A DNA stretch of 64,000 bases from Streptococcus suis (GTDB taxonomy: Bacteria; Bacillota; Bacilli; Lactobacillales; Streptococcaceae): contig NZ_POPB01000317.1 in the NCBI RefSeq assembly GCF_002964045.1, positions 18,395 to 82,394 of the forward strand. Direction: 5' to 3'. The notes beneath the pieces are model-generated. The model searched no databases. It was not told the origin of the DNA and was given only the letters and a program-made list of their open reading frames with translations. The translations under genes were made by a program, and so were the position numbers. Positions within the stretch are counted from its first letter, which is position 1, and each line of letters begins with the position of its first letter. Positions 53,411 through 63,662 of this stretch are shown one piece after another.

Positions 53411-54064
53411 ATGAAAAATAAACAAATCCACTTACGAAATGCATCCTTCTTGGCTCTAGCCTTTGTTATCTTGGGATACGTAGCCAAGTTCTACCCAAGT
53501 AGCTTAACTGGTTTTGACTCAGCTATCCAATCCGCTATTCGCGGAAATCTTCCTAGTGGAGCGACTCAGTTTTGGACTTCTATTACTGTCATCGGGAACA
53601 CCGTTATTATTTTGGCGATTACCCTTATATTGTCTGCTATCTTCTATTATTACAAAAGGTGGAAGATGGAAGCCTTTTTCCTACTTTCTAGTTTTGCGGC
53701 AATGGGGGTGGCATCAACAGCCCTGAAATATGTCTACCAACGCCCACGACCTAGCATCGAATGGCTCATCGATACCATTGGTTATTCATTCCCGAGCTGG
53801 CATACCGCCTCAACCATGATGATTGCAGGAGCAGTAGTGATTGTTATCCAACAACGTATGAAGCAAGGATTGGCAAAACTTGTTCTACAAGTTGGTTTAA
53901 TCGTTCTAGCCATGTTAGTTGCCATTTCGCGAATCTATATCGGAGTTCATTATCCTACAGATATTATCGGAGGTTGGCTCCTAGCCCTCACTCTCTTGCA
54001 GGTCATGTATCCATTTTATGATCAAAAACGTTTTGAATGGCGTTTTCAAAGTAAACAGAAATAA
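53411..54064 (+). CDS. PAP2 family phosphatase (membrane)
   Basis: This 217-residue, six-helix protein has the three PAP2 motifs KYVYQRPRP, SFPSWHTA and SRIYIGVHYPTDIIGG, which hold the catalytic His residues. It likely dephosphorylates undecaprenyl pyrophosphate or phosphatidic acid at the outer membrane face. No clear Shine-Dalgarno precedes the ATG. It starts 23 bases after ribU and may be read from that transcript. Confidence 0.92.
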   Translation: MKNKQIHLRNASFLALAFVILGYVAKFYPSSLTGFDSAIQSAIRGNLPSGATQFWTSITVIGNTVIILAITLILSAIFYYYKRWKMEAFFLLSSFAAMGVASTALKYVYQRPRPSIEWLIDTIGYSFPSWHTASTMMIAGAVVIVIQQRMKQGLAKLVLQVGLIVLAMLVAISRIYIGVHYPTDIIGGWLLALTLLQVMYPFYDQKRFEWRFQSKQK

Positions 54065-54067
54065 ACA

Positions 54068-54095
54068 AAACCTTCCGGGAACGGGAGGTTTTTAG
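54068..54095 (+). terminator. Terminator of the ribU-PAP2 unit
   Basis: AAACCTTCC (54068-54076) pairs with GGGAGGTTT (54083-54091), followed by T residues. Confidence 0.85.
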
Positions 54096-54181
54096 TATAT
54101 CAACATAATGTTTTCTGAAAACATGAAAACGGTCGTTGTTACAGTTTGATATATATGGCTCCTAGAAGGTTGATATATCAA
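54096..54181. promoter_or_regulatory. Repeated TTGATATA half-sites upstream of the adhesin
   Basis: TATATCAA (54096-54103), TTGATATA (54146-54153) and the perfect palindrome TTGATATATCAA (54170-54181) share one 8-base core. ATGTTTT/AAAACAT at 54108-54124 forms a separate small hairpin. These may be regulator binding sites; none is identified. Confidence 0.4.
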
Positions 54182-54235
54182 TGTTTTGAAGTTTTTTGAA
54201 AAGAAAATATATTTCCAAAAAAGAGAACATATTAC

Positions 54236-54264
54236 TTGTAAATCGGGGGGGGGTGTGTTAAGAT
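54236..54264 (+). promoter_or_regulatory. Adhesin promoter with a G9 tract in its spacer
   Basis: TTGTAA (54236-54241) and TAAGAT (54259-54264), with an extended TG at 54256-54257, are exactly 17 bases apart. The spacer contains nine consecutive G residues (54245-54253). Changes in tract length would alter -35/-10 spacing, as in known phase-variable promoters. The present length is optimal. Confidence 0.65.
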
Positions 54265-54308
54265 AAAACTGTGTAGAATTACTACAAATAAAAAAGTAAG
54301 GGGTTTCT

Positions 54309-57300
54309 ATGTATTTCAATAGAAAAAACAGCCAGCAAAAGAACTGGCGCATGATTAAGAAAGGAAAGCATTTTCTCTTTGGATGTGCATTAGTGTTCAC
54401 ACTTGGAGCAACTACTAATGTTGCGGGTGCTGAAACAATCATTACAGAAGCTACTACAGTTGATCAAGCACAAGATTCAACTGCAGTAAGCGAAGAAGCT
54501 GATTCTGAAGCGGCCACCTCCACAGCAGTATCAGAAGTAGCATCATCTACAACTGCAACATCAGAAGTAGCATCAGAAACTGTTGCTACATCAACAGTGG
54601 CATCTTCAGTTGTTTCTGAACTAGCTTCAACAACATCAGAAGCGGCGACTTCAGAAAACTCAGAATCTGCTTCAGTTGCAAGTTCAGAGGCGGCTTCATC
54701 AGAAACTGCAAGTTCAACAACTGTAGAAGCTGTATCAGAAGTGAGCGCAACAGTTTCAGCATCAGAAACTGCAATTGCTAACCGTACAGCTTATATCGGC
54801 TATGAGGTTCAATACACAACTTCAACAGGCGAAGTTGTAGGTAAGACTGCAAATATTGTTGCAACAGATACAACAGATGCTGTCGCAACATCAACTCTTA
54901 CTGTTGCAGCAACGGATGTTCCTGCAGGTTATGAATTGGCTACAGAACAAGCTTACTCATTGACTCAGCAAATTTCAGAGAACCAAATTAACATCTTGTC
55001 ATTTGCTGTTGTTAAGAAATCTGAAGAAGAAGAGATTGCTGAATCTCAACTTGCAAACAAAACAGTTCTTGAGCAAGTCATTTCAGAAGCTATTGTCCTT
55101 TCAGATGAAGCTTTGCGCCAAGTCGCAACAACTCAAGCAGGTAATACTGAGCTTGAAGCAGCAGCAACTTCAACTCAAGAGACTATTGACAACTCAATTA
55201 TTGTTTTAGAAGATGCTTCAGCAACGCAAGAGCAAGTAGATAGCCAAGTTGAAACAGTGAAAGCAAGCACTTTGGCGCTTGCTGATGAAATGCTTAAAGT
55301 AGATGAAGATGGGAACTTGACAGTTGCCTTGAATACTACAGGGACAACAATTGAGTCAGACCGTGGAACTGGTACTGCGGCAAACGTCGTTTCAAACTAT
55401 GAAATCAGAGATGGTTACGTATACTGGACACATGAGTTTAACAATAACTATGTAAACTTGAACTACTATAACTACTTCTTCACAATTCCAAAATCTGTTG
55501 GAGCTATGGAAGATCTAGTTGTAACACAATATAATCAAGATGGTACTGTTCAATCAACAAGCAATTCTTGGCCAGATGGTGAAGGTTCTGCAGGAGGAAT
55601 CGCCCCTAATATTGGCCCAATCGGTAACGGTTATTTCGATAAAAAACCTTTGAATGAAGGAGGAGTTAATGCGGTAAAATATGGTAATCAAAACCATATT
55701 TTATCAGCTATTGATCGTACAGGCTTTAGTGGTTCAGATGCGATTCTTAATAATTCTCAATCCGAATACTACGTCTTGAATTCTAATCGTCGTACTAACC
55801 GTTTGACTCGATGGGTTGTATCTTATCGTACACCAATCGTAGATGATTCAAAACCATTGGATTATATTGCCGGTGGTGCAGCACAGTTTAAGTCTGATAA
55901 TAATGATGTCGTTAGTGGTACTTATGGTGCGGTCTTGAAAGAAGACTTAGACATTCAAAACGACTACAAACTAGCATGGACTCAACCATCTGTTACAGGT
56001 CGTAATGATAAAGGTTTCACTTGGAGTGAGGACGGAAAATCCATCATTTACTACTACGATGCAGATGATACGACTTCATTCAATGCCAATGAAATCCTAA
56101 AACTTCTTGTTGCTAATCCAGTAGATTCATCTAACCGTACTCTTAATGGTGATGAAAAAGAAAAGTTGGAAACAGGTATTGTTAATTCAACTGCTGACAA
56201 TTACTACGGTACAGGGGATTCAACTGGTGCAGATGGTTTCTACTATAAGGACTACCTTGCATATGAGAATGGAAACCTTGTTCAGTACCTTGATCTTGTT
56301 AACCCAACTCACCTTGGTGGTGGTGAGACGATTCCTTTGGATGTTGATAAGACAAATACAACTGACACTATCACTATTGATGCTAAAAATGGTGCGGGTG
56401 AAATTACAATTACAAGTGATGATATCCCATCAGGTAAACAGTTGGTAAACTCTGTAACACAGCGTCAAATTTATGCACGCACACGTGTTGTTGCTTTGGA
56501 TTCAACTATTAACTCAGCAACAGATACAAATGTTGTTAACCTTTACTTTGTACCTTATACTGCTGCACCTAACCAATCACCAACTATTGATAGCATTGGT
56601 ACAGATGGAACTCAGTTGAAGACAACCCAAGCTACAAACAAGTATCTCTTTGTTTTTGGTACAACTGAGGGTACAACTGAAACTGAAACTGGTGCAACTA
56701 CTGCAGCCCCAGTAGCCAATAAAGACAACGCTACTGCTACAATTGCTATGTCCGATGCAGATGGTACGATTGTTAGCGTTTCTTATGATGATGCTAACAG
56801 CCCAATGACAACACTTGGTAGCAACTTGACACTTGGGACAGATGGTAAATTGGAAGGTTCCTTTGCCCATGCAGCGGGTGGTTCTTACACTCGACGCGTA
56901 ATAGTGACAGATGATGACGGTGCAAGAGCAACAAGTAACGCTTTCTACACGTATGCTTATACCGATAAAGAAGTCGATACAACTTCAATCGAAAAAGAAG
57001 AAGGTACAGCAGTTACTGAAGATGAAATCTTTGCTAAGTTGGCTATTGCAACTACAAGTGATGCTTTCCCTAACACTGGTAATAATGTTCCAACAGTGCC
57101 AGATACAGAGTACACTCGTACAGTCGTTGGTTACCGTGCGGTTGGAAGCGCAGATGTTACAGAGGCAACTGTCGACACACTTCCAACAACTGGTGAGTAT
57201 GAAGTAAGAGTACAAACTCGTAACATTTACGGTCAAGATATCTATAACTGGGTAACTGTGAAATTCACAGACACAACAGCCCCAGAAACCCCATCAGTAG

Positions 57301-60300
57301 AAGCTAATGAAGATGGTACAGTAACCGTAAAACCATCAACTACAGCCGGTGATGATACTAAGACAACAGACATCACTTATACTGATGAAACAGGTACATC
57401 TCAAACAGTAACTGTTACTAAAGAAGATGATGGCACATGGACAGTACCAGCAGATTCAGGTGTAACTGTAGATCCTACTACAGGAGCAGTGACTATCCCA
57501 GCTGACAAAGTTCAAGATGGTTCAACAGTTTCTGCCACATCAACTGATGAAGCAGGCAACACCTCAAACCCAGCAACAGACACTGCTAAGAACAATCCAG
57601 ATACAACAGCTCCAGAATCACCAACAGTAGTTGCTAACGAAGATGGCTCAGTAACAGTAACACCATCACAAAAAGCTGGCGATGATACTAAGACGACAGA
57701 CATCACTTATACTGATGAAAATGGAACAACTCAAACTGTAACTGTTACTAAAGCAGACGATGGCACATGGTCAGTTCCAGCAGATTCAGGCGTGACAGTT
57801 GATGCAACCACAGGTGCAGTGACTATACCAGCGAATAAAGTTCAAGATGGTTCAACAGTTTCTGCTACATCAACTGATGAAGCAAGCAACACATCAAACC
57901 CAGCAACAGACACTGCTAAGAACAATCCAGACACGACCGCTCCAGAATCACCAACAGTAGTTGCCAACGAAGATGGCTCAGTAACAGTAACTCCATCAAC
58001 CACAGCTGGTGACGATACTAAGACAGTAGAAATCACTTACACAGATGAAGATGGAACTAAGAAGACAGTACCAGTCACAAAAGGTGAAGACGGAAACTGG
58101 ACAGTTCCAACTGATTCAGGTGTGACTGTAGATCCAACAACAGGTGCGGTAACTATCCCAGCAGATAAAGTTCAAGATGGTTCACCAGTATCAGCAGTAT
58201 CGAAAGATGAAGCAGGTAATACATCAAGCCCATCAACAGATACAGCTAAGAACGATCCAACTCCAGCAGACACCACAGCACCAGAAGCACCAACTGTAAA
58301 AGCTAATGACGATGGATCAGTAACTGTAACTCCATCAACAACAGCAGGTGACGATACTAAGACAGTAGAAATCACTTACACAGATGAAGATGGAACTAAG
58401 AAGACAGTACCAGTCACAAAAGGTGAAGACGGAAACTGGACAGTTCCAACTGATTCAGGTGTGACTGTAGATCCAACAACAGGTGCGGTAACTATCCCAG
58501 CAGATAAAGTTCAAGATGGTTCACCAGTATCAGCAGTATCGAAAGATGAAGCAGGTAATACATCAAGCCCATCAACAGATACAGCTAAGAACGATCCAAC
58601 CCCGGCAGACACCACAGCACCAGAAGCACCAGTAGTCAACGCACCAAAAGCAGGTGACACAACTGTAACAGGTACAACCGAACCAGGCGCAACAGTCACA
58701 GTAACCTTCCCAGATGGAACTGAAGTTACAACAACAGCTGACGAAAACGGCAACTATAAAGTTGACGTACCAGCAGGCGTAGAGCTTAAAGAAGGTGATA
58801 AAGTTTCTGCAAAAGCAACAGACGAAGCAGGTAACACATCAACACCAACAGAAACTACAACAACAGCTACTCCAGATACGACAGCCCCAGAAGCACCAGT
58901 TGTAAACGCACCAAAAGAAGGTGATACAACAGTAACTGGTACAACAGAACCAGGTGCTACAGTCACCGTAACCTTCCCAGACGGTTCAACTGTAACAACA
59001 ACAGCTGACGAAAACGGTAACTACACAGTTGACGTCCCAGCAGATGTTGAGCTTAAAGAAGGCGACAAGGTAACTGCGACAGCTACAGATGAAGCAGGTA
59101 ACACTTCAACACCAACAGAAGCTACAACAACAGCTACTCCAGATACGACAGCCCCAGAAGCACCAGTTGTAAACGCACCAAAAGAAGGTGACACAACAGT
59201 AACAGGTACAACAGAACCAGGTGCAACAGTAACTGTAACCTTCCCAGATGGTTCAACTGTAACAACAACAGCTGACGAAAACGGAAACTACACAGTTGAC
59301 GTCCCAGCAGGTGTTGAGCTTAAAGAAGGCGACAAAGTAACTGCGACAGCTACTGACGAAGCAGGTAACACTTCAACACCAACAGAAGCTACAACAACAG
59401 CTAACCCATCAGATGCGGATGAGAACACACCAAATACTCCAGCCGTAACCCCAGTTGAAGATCCAAACAACTTGACTGATGATGAGAAAGCTAAAGTTAA
59501 AGAAGAAGTTGAGAAAGCTAATCCAGACCTACCAACAGGAACAGAAGTCACAGTTGGTAACGACGGAACAGTGACAGTTACATTCCCAGATGGATCAGTT
59601 GACACCATTCCAGGTACTGATACTGTAACTCCAATTACAGATACAACAGCACCAGAAGCACCAGTTGTTAATGCACCAAAAGAAGGTGACACAACAGTAA
59701 CAGGTACAACTGAACCAGGTGCTACAGTAACAGTGAACTTCCCAGACGGTTCAACTGTAACAACAACTGCAGATGAAGACGGTAACTACACAGTTGACGT
59801 ACCAGCAGGTGTTGAGCTTAAAGAAGGCGACAAGGTAACTGCAACAGCTACAGATGAAGCAGGTAACACTTCAACACCAACAGAAACTACAACAACAGCT
59901 AACCCATCAGATGCGGATGAGAACACACCAAATACTCCAGCCGTAACCCCAGTTGAAGATCCAAACAACTTGACTGATGATGAGAAAGCTAAAGTTAAAG
60001 AAGAAGTTGAGAAAGCTAATCCAGACCTACCAACAGGAACAGAAGTCACAGTTGGTAACGACGGAACAGTAACAGTTACATACCCAGATGGCTCAGTTGA
60101 TACAATTCCAGGTACTGATACTGTAACTCCAATTACAGATACAACAGCACCAGAAGCACCAGTTGTTAACGCACCAAAAGAAGGTGACACAACAGTAACT
60201 GGTACAACAGAACCAGGTGCAACAGTAATTGTAACCTTCCCAGATGGTTCAACTGTAACAACAACTGCAGATGAAGACGGTAACTACACAGTTGACGTAC

Positions 60301-63300
60301 CAGCAGGTGTTGAACTTAAAGAAGGCGACAAGGTAACTGCAACAGCTACAGATGAAGCAGGTAACACTTCAACACCAACAGAAACTACAACAACAGCTAA
60401 CCCATCAGATGCGGATGAGAACACACCAAATACTCCAGCCGTAACACCAGTTGAAGATCCAAACAACTTGACTGATGACGAGAAAGCTAAAGTTAAAGAA
60501 GAAGTTGAGAAAGCTAATCCAGACCTACCAACAGGAACAGAAGTAACAGTTGGTAACGACGGAACAGTAACAGTTACATACCCAGATGGATCAGTTGACA
60601 CAATTCCAGGTACTGATACAGTCGTTTCAACTACTCCAACTCCACAAACGGATGCAGAGAAGAACGATTTGACCAATCCAATTAAGACCCCAGTTGGCGA
60701 TACTAATAACTTGACTGAAGACGAAAAAGCTAAAGTTAAGGAAGAAGTTGAGAAAGCTAACCCAGGTCTTCCAACAGGTACAGAAGTAACAGTTGGTAAC
60801 GACGGAACGGTAACAGTCACTTACCCAGATGGCTCAGTTGATACAATCCCAGGTACTGATACAGTCGTTTCAACTACTCCAACTCCACAAACGGATGCAG
60901 AGAAGAACGATTTGACCAATCCAACTAAGACCCCAGTTACTGATGTTAATAACTTGACTGACGACGAAAAAGCTAAAGTCAAGGAAGAAGTAGAGAAATC
61001 CAACCCAGACCTTCCAAGTGGTACAACAATCACAGTTGGAAATGATGGCACGGCGACTATCACTTATCCAGATGGTTCTACAGATACGCTTACAGGTACA
61101 GTAACAGTAATTGGTACAACTCCAACTCCACAAACGGATGCAGAGAAGAATGATTTGGCAAATCCAACTAAGACACCAGTTGCAGATACCAACAACTTGA
61201 CTGACGACGAAAAAGCTAAAGTCAAGGAAGAGGTTGAGAAATCAAATCCAGACCTACCAACAGGTACAACAATTACAGTTGGAAATGACGGAACAGCTAC
61301 TATCACATATCCAGATGGTTCAACAGATACTCTTACTGGCACTGTAACAGTAATTGGTACGACTCCAACTCTACAAACGGATGCAGAGAAGAACGATTTG
61401 ACCAATCCAACTAAGACTCCAGTTGGCGATACTAATAACTTGACTGAAGAAGAAAAAGCAAAAGTTAAGGAAGAAGTTGAGAAATCAAATCCAGACCTCC
61501 CAACAGGTACTACTGTAGAGGTAGGAAATGATGGAACTGTAACAGTCACATATCCAGATGGCTCAGTTGATACCATCCCAGGTAATGAAACTGTTGCTAC
61601 AGAACCTCCGTTCGAACCAACTCCACAAACGGATGCAGAGAAGAACGGCATTACAAACCCAACTAAGACCCCAGTTGGCGATACCAACAACTTGACTGAA
61701 GATGAAAAAGCTAAAGTTAAGGAAGAGGTTGAGAAGTCAAACCCAGATCTTCCAACAGGTACAACAATCGAAGTAAGCAATGGTGGCTCAGTAACGATTA
61801 CTTACCCAGATGGCTCAATTGATATCATTCCAGGTGCTGATACAGTTGTTCCAACTACTCCAGTTCCACAAACGGATGCAGAGAAAAACGGAATTACTAA
61901 CCCAACTAAGACACCGGTTGCCGATACCAACAACTTAACTGAAGATGAAAAAGCTAAAGTTAAGGAAGAAGTAGAGAAGTCAAACCCAGATCTTCCAGCA
62001 GGTACAACAATCGTAGTTGGAAATGGTGGTTCAGTAACAATCACTTACCCAGATGGCTCTATTGATACCATTCCAGGTGCTGATACAGTTGTTACAACTA
62101 CACCAGTTCCACAAACGGATGCAGAGAAGAACGATGTAACAAACCCAGCTAAGACACCGGTTGCTGATACTAACAACTTGACTGAAGAAGAAAAAGCAAA
62201 AGTTAAGGAAGAGGTTGAGAAGTCAAACCCAGATCTTCCAACAGGTACAACAATCGTAGTTGGAAATGGTGGATCAGTAACTATCACCTATCCAGATGGC
62301 TCAATTGATATCATTCCAGGTGTCGATGCAGTCGTTCCAACTACTCCAACTCCACAAACGGATGCAGAGAAGAACGGTATTACTAACCCAACTAAGACTC
62401 CAGTTGCAGATACCAACAACTTGACTGAAGAAGAAAAAGCTAAAGTTAAGGAAGAAGTAGAGAAGTCTAACCCAGGTCTTCCAACAGGTACGACAATCGA
62501 AGTAAGCAATGGTGGCTCAGTAACGATTACTTACCCAGATGGTTCAATCGATATCATTCCAGCTACTGATGCTGTAGTTCCAACAACTCCAACTCCACAA
62601 ACGGATGCAGAGAAGAATGGAATTACTAACCCAGCTAAGACACCGGTTGCGGATACGAACAACTTGACTGAAGAAGAAAAAGCTAAAGTTAAGGAAGAAG
62701 TAGAGAAGTCCAACCCAGGTCTTCCAAGTGGTACAACAATCGAAGTAAGCAATGGTGGCTCAGTAACAATCACTTACCCAGATGGCTCAATTGATATCAT
62801 TCCAGGTGCTGATACAGTTGTTACAACTACTCCAGTTCCACAAACGGATGCAGAGAAGAACGATGTAACTAACCCAACTAAGACACCGGTTGCCGATACG
62901 AACAACTTGACTGAAGATGAAAAAGCTAAAGTTAAAGAAGAAGTAGAGAAGTCCAACCCAGGTCTTCCAAGTGGTACAACAATCGTTGTTGGCAATGACG
63001 GTTCAGTGACGATCACCTACCCAGATGGCTCAGTTGACACAATCTCAGGTACTGATACAGTAACCCCTAATACTGATACTACAGCACCGGAAGCACCAAT
63101 TGTCAATACGCCGAAGGCTGGTGATAAGACTATCACAGGCACAGCAGAACCAGGTTCAACTATCACAGTAACCTTCCCAGACGGTTCTACAGTGACAACA
63201 ACAGCAGATGAGAACGGAAACTTTACAGTTGATGTTCCAGCAGGTGTTGAACTTAAAGAAGGCGATAAAGTGACTGCAACAGCAACAGATGGTGCAGGAA

Positions 63301-63617
63301 ACACATCAACTTCAGCAATTGTAACCGTAGTTTCAAAAGGTTCATCAACAGGAACAACAGAAACTGGTACTGAGAATGGCAATTCTGCAAATAGCGGAAC
63401 TGAAGAAGTAATCTCTAAATCAACTTCTGAAACAGCTTCACAAGGAAACACAGTAAACAATGTTTCTGGAGCAGTTAAAGAAGCAACGGAAGATAACAAG
63501 CAAGCTGTTTTACCAAAAACAGGTGAAGAATCAGGCGCAATGAGCTTGATCGGACTTGTGGCCCTTTCAGGACTAGGTTTACTTGCATTTAAACGTCGTA
63601 GAAAAGAAGAAGAATAA
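54309..63617 (+). CDS. Giant repeat-rich LPXTG cell-wall adhesin
   Basis: This 3102-residue surface protein has a long signal peptide with WRMIKKGKHFLFGC (cleavage near residue 43). A Ser/Thr/Ala-rich stalk follows (about 44-158), then a MucBP-like segment (YIGYEVQYTTSTGEVVGKT) and a helical region to about 345. A globular ligand-binding candidate (about 350-750) and a cadherin-like module (PNQSPTIDSIG…SDADGTIVSVSY) come next. Long repeats start at residue 988: four of about 110 residues, six Ig-like of about 89, and thirteen YPDG-containing of about 77-84. Sortase motif LPKTG is at 3068-3072 with a hydrophobic segment and RRRKEEE tail. AAGGGG precedes the ATG. Binding partner unknown. Confidence 0.92.
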   Translation: MYFNRKNSQQKNWRMIKKGKHFLFGCALVFTLGATTNVAGAETIITEATTVDQAQDSTAVSEEADSEAATSTAVSEVASSTTATSEVASETVATSTVASSVVSELASTTSEAATSENSESASVASSEAASSETASSTTVEAVSEVSATVSASETAIANRTAYIGYEVQYTTSTGEVVGKTANIVATDTTDAVATSTLTVAATDVPAGYELATEQAYSLTQQISENQINILSFAVVKKSEEEEIAESQLANKTVLEQVISEAIVLSDEALRQVATTQAGNTELEAAATSTQETIDNSIIVLEDASATQEQVDSQVETVKASTLALADEMLKVDEDGNLTVALNTTGTTIESDRGTGTAANVVSNYEIRDGYVYWTHEFNNNYVNLNYYNYFFTIPKSVGAMEDLVVTQYNQDGTVQSTSNSWPDGEGSAGGIAPNIGPIGNGYFDKKPLNEGGVNAVKYGNQNHILSAIDRTGFSGSDAILNNSQSEYYVLNSNRRTNRLTRWVVSYRTPIVDDSKPLDYIAGGAAQFKSDNNDVVSGTYGAVLKEDLDIQNDYKLAWTQPSVTGRNDKGFTWSEDGKSIIYYYDADDTTSFNANEILKLLVANPVDSSNRTLNGDEKEKLETGIVNSTADNYYGTGDSTGADGFYYKDYLAYENGNLVQYLDLVNPTHLGGGETIPLDVDKTNTTDTITIDAKNGAGEITITSDDIPSGKQLVNSVTQRQIYARTRVVALDSTINSATDTNVVNLYFVPYTAAPNQSPTIDSIGTDGTQLKTTQATNKYLFVFGTTEGTTETETGATTAAPVANKDNATATIAMSDADGTIVSVSYDDANSPMTTLGSNLTLGTDGKLEGSFAHAAGGSYTRRVIVTDDDGARATSNAFYTYAYTDKEVDTTSIEKEEGTAVTEDEIFAKLAIATTSDAFPNTGNNVPTVPDTEYTRTVVGYRAVGSADVTEATVDTLPTTGEYEVRVQTRNIYGQDIYNWVTVKFTDTTAPETPSVEANEDGTVTVKPSTTAGDDTKTTDITYTDETGTSQTVTVTKEDDGTWTVPADSGVTVDPTTGAVTIPADKVQDGSTVSATSTDEAGNTSNPATDTAKNNPDTTAPESPTVVANEDGSVTVTPSQKAGDDTKTTDITYTDENGTTQTVTVTKADDGTWSVPADSGVTVDATTGAVTIPANKVQDGSTVSATSTDEASNTSNPATDTAKNNPDTTAPESPTVVANEDGSVTVTPSTTAGDDTKTVEITYTDEDGTKKTVPVTKGEDGNWTVPTDSGVTVDPTTGAVTIPADKVQDGSPVSAVSKDEAGNTSSPSTDTAKNDPTPADTTAPEAPTVKANDDGSVTVTPSTTAGDDTKTVEITYTDEDGTKKTVPVTKGEDGNWTVPTDSGVTVDPTTGAVTIPADKVQDGSPVSAVSKDEAGNTSSPSTDTAKNDPTPADTTAPEAPVVNAPKAGDTTVTGTTEPGATVTVTFPDGTEVTTTADENGNYKVDVPAGVELKEGDKVSAKATDEAGNTSTPTETTTTATPDTTAPEAPVVNAPKEGDTTVTGTTEPGATVTVTFPDGSTVTTTADENGNYTVDVPADVELKEGDKVTATATDEAGNTSTPTEATTTATPDTTAPEAPVVNAPKEGDTTVTGTTEPGATVTVTFPDGSTVTTTADENGNYTVDVPAGVELKEGDKVTATATDEAGNTSTPTEATTTANPSDADENTPNTPAVTPVEDPNNLTDDEKAKVKEEVEKANPDLPTGTEVTVGNDGTVTVTFPDGSVDTIPGTDTVTPITDTTAPEAPVVNAPKEGDTTVTGTTEPGATVTVNFPDGSTVTTTADEDGNYTVDVPAGVELKEGDKVTATATDEAGNTSTPTETTTTANPSDADENTPNTPAVTPVEDPNNLTDDEKAKVKEEVEKANPDLPTGTEVTVGNDGTVTVTYPDGSVDTIPGTDTVTPITDTTAPEAPVVNAPKEGDTTVTGTTEPGATVIVTFPDGSTVTTTADEDGNYTVDVPAGVELKEGDKVTATATDEAGNTSTPTETTTTANPSDADENTPNTPAVTPVEDPNNLTDDEKAKVKEEVEKANPDLPTGTEVTVGNDGTVTVTYPDGSVDTIPGTDTVVSTTPTPQTDAEKNDLTNPIKTPVGDTNNLTEDEKAKVKEEVEKANPGLPTGTEVTVGNDGTVTVTYPDGSVDTIPGTDTVVSTTPTPQTDAEKNDLTNPTKTPVTDVNNLTDDEKAKVKEEVEKSNPDLPSGTTITVGNDGTATITYPDGSTDTLTGTVTVIGTTPTPQTDAEKNDLANPTKTPVADTNNLTDDEKAKVKEEVEKSNPDLPTGTTITVGNDGTATITYPDGSTDTLTGTVTVIGTTPTLQTDAEKNDLTNPTKTPVGDTNNLTEEEKAKVKEEVEKSNPDLPTGTTVEVGNDGTVTVTYPDGSVDTIPGNETVATEPPFEPTPQTDAEKNGITNPTKTPVGDTNNLTEDEKAKVKEEVEKSNPDLPTGTTIEVSNGGSVTITYPDGSIDIIPGADTVVPTTPVPQTDAEKNGITNPTKTPVADTNNLTEDEKAKVKEEVEKSNPDLPAGTTIVVGNGGSVTITYPDGSIDTIPGADTVVTTTPVPQTDAEKNDVTNPAKTPVADTNNLTEEEKAKVKEEVEKSNPDLPTGTTIVVGNGGSVTITYPDGSIDIIPGVDAVVPTTPTPQTDAEKNGITNPTKTPVADTNNLTEEEKAKVKEEVEKSNPGLPTGTTIEVSNGGSVTITYPDGSIDIIPATDAVVPTTPTPQTDAEKNGITNPAKTPVADTNNLTEEEKAKVKEEVEKSNPGLPSGTTIEVSNGGSVTITYPDGSIDIIPGADTVVTTTPVPQTDAEKNDVTNPTKTPVADTNNLTEDEKAKVKEEVEKSNPGLPSGTTIVVGNDGSVTITYPDGSVDTISGTDTVTPNTDTTAPEAPIVNTPKAGDKTITGTAEPGSTITVTFPDGSTVTTTADENGNFTVDVPAGVELKEGDKVTATATDGAGNTSTSAIVTVVSKGSSTGTTETGTENGNSANSGTEEVISKSTSETASQGNTVNNVSGAVKEATEDNKQAVLPKTGEESGAMSLIGLVALSGLGLLAFKRRRKEEE
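57270..58607 (+). repeat. Adhesin repeat A, four tandem copies
   Basis: The units are 57270-57599, 57600-57929, 57930-58268 and 58269-58607 (330, 330, 339 and 339 bases). Each encodes DTTAPE…, a DGSVTVTPS strand, TGAVTIPADKVQDGS and a DEAGNTS end. The last two are nearly identical in DNA, a sign of recent duplication. Confidence 0.92.
58608..60632 (+). repeat. Adhesin repeat B (Ig-like), first tandem then alternating with repeat C
   Basis: B units begin at 58608, 58875 and 59142 (267 bases apart), then at 59640 and 60138, where each is followed by a C module (498-base B+C unit). B reads PEAPVVNAPKEGDTTVTGTT … FPDGSTVTTTADENGNY … DEAGNTSTPTE, typical of bacterial Ig-like stalk domains. One more B unit follows the C array at 63075. 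Confidence 0.9.
60633..63074 (+). repeat. Adhesin repeat C array, ten units of 243 bases
   Basis: The marker CAAACGGATGCAGAGAA recurs at 60645, 60888, 61131, 61374, 61626, 61869, 62112, 62355, 62598 and 62841. Spacing is 243 bases, except one unit of 252 with an EPPFEP insert. Each unit encodes TPQTDAEKN, NNLTEDEKAKVKEEVEK and a VTITYPDGS strand resembling Rib/alpha-like repeats. Confidence 0.92.
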
Positions 63618-63662
63618 TTTTAGTTAGTAACTTATTCTACAAATTTAATACGAAAATAAAAG

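Noticed and set aside
54245..54253. G9 tract as a pure sequencing artefact
   Set aside because: Length errors are possible, but a tract of about this length is still present and its position in the spacer is not explained by error. Exact length needs read-level confirmation.
60633..63074. Regular 243-base repeats considered as a CRISPR-like or other non-coding array
   Set aside because: The repeats are in frame throughout and encode a conserved protein module. Unit length is a multiple of three, and no short repeat/unique spacer pattern exists.
57512..63499. Many long minus-strand open frames (up to about 238 codons) opposite the adhesin repeats
   Set aside because: They repeat with the same period as the adhesin modules and encode low-complexity Ser/Val-rich strings. 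They arise because the repeat codons contain few stops on the other strand, and no ribosome binding sites accompany them.
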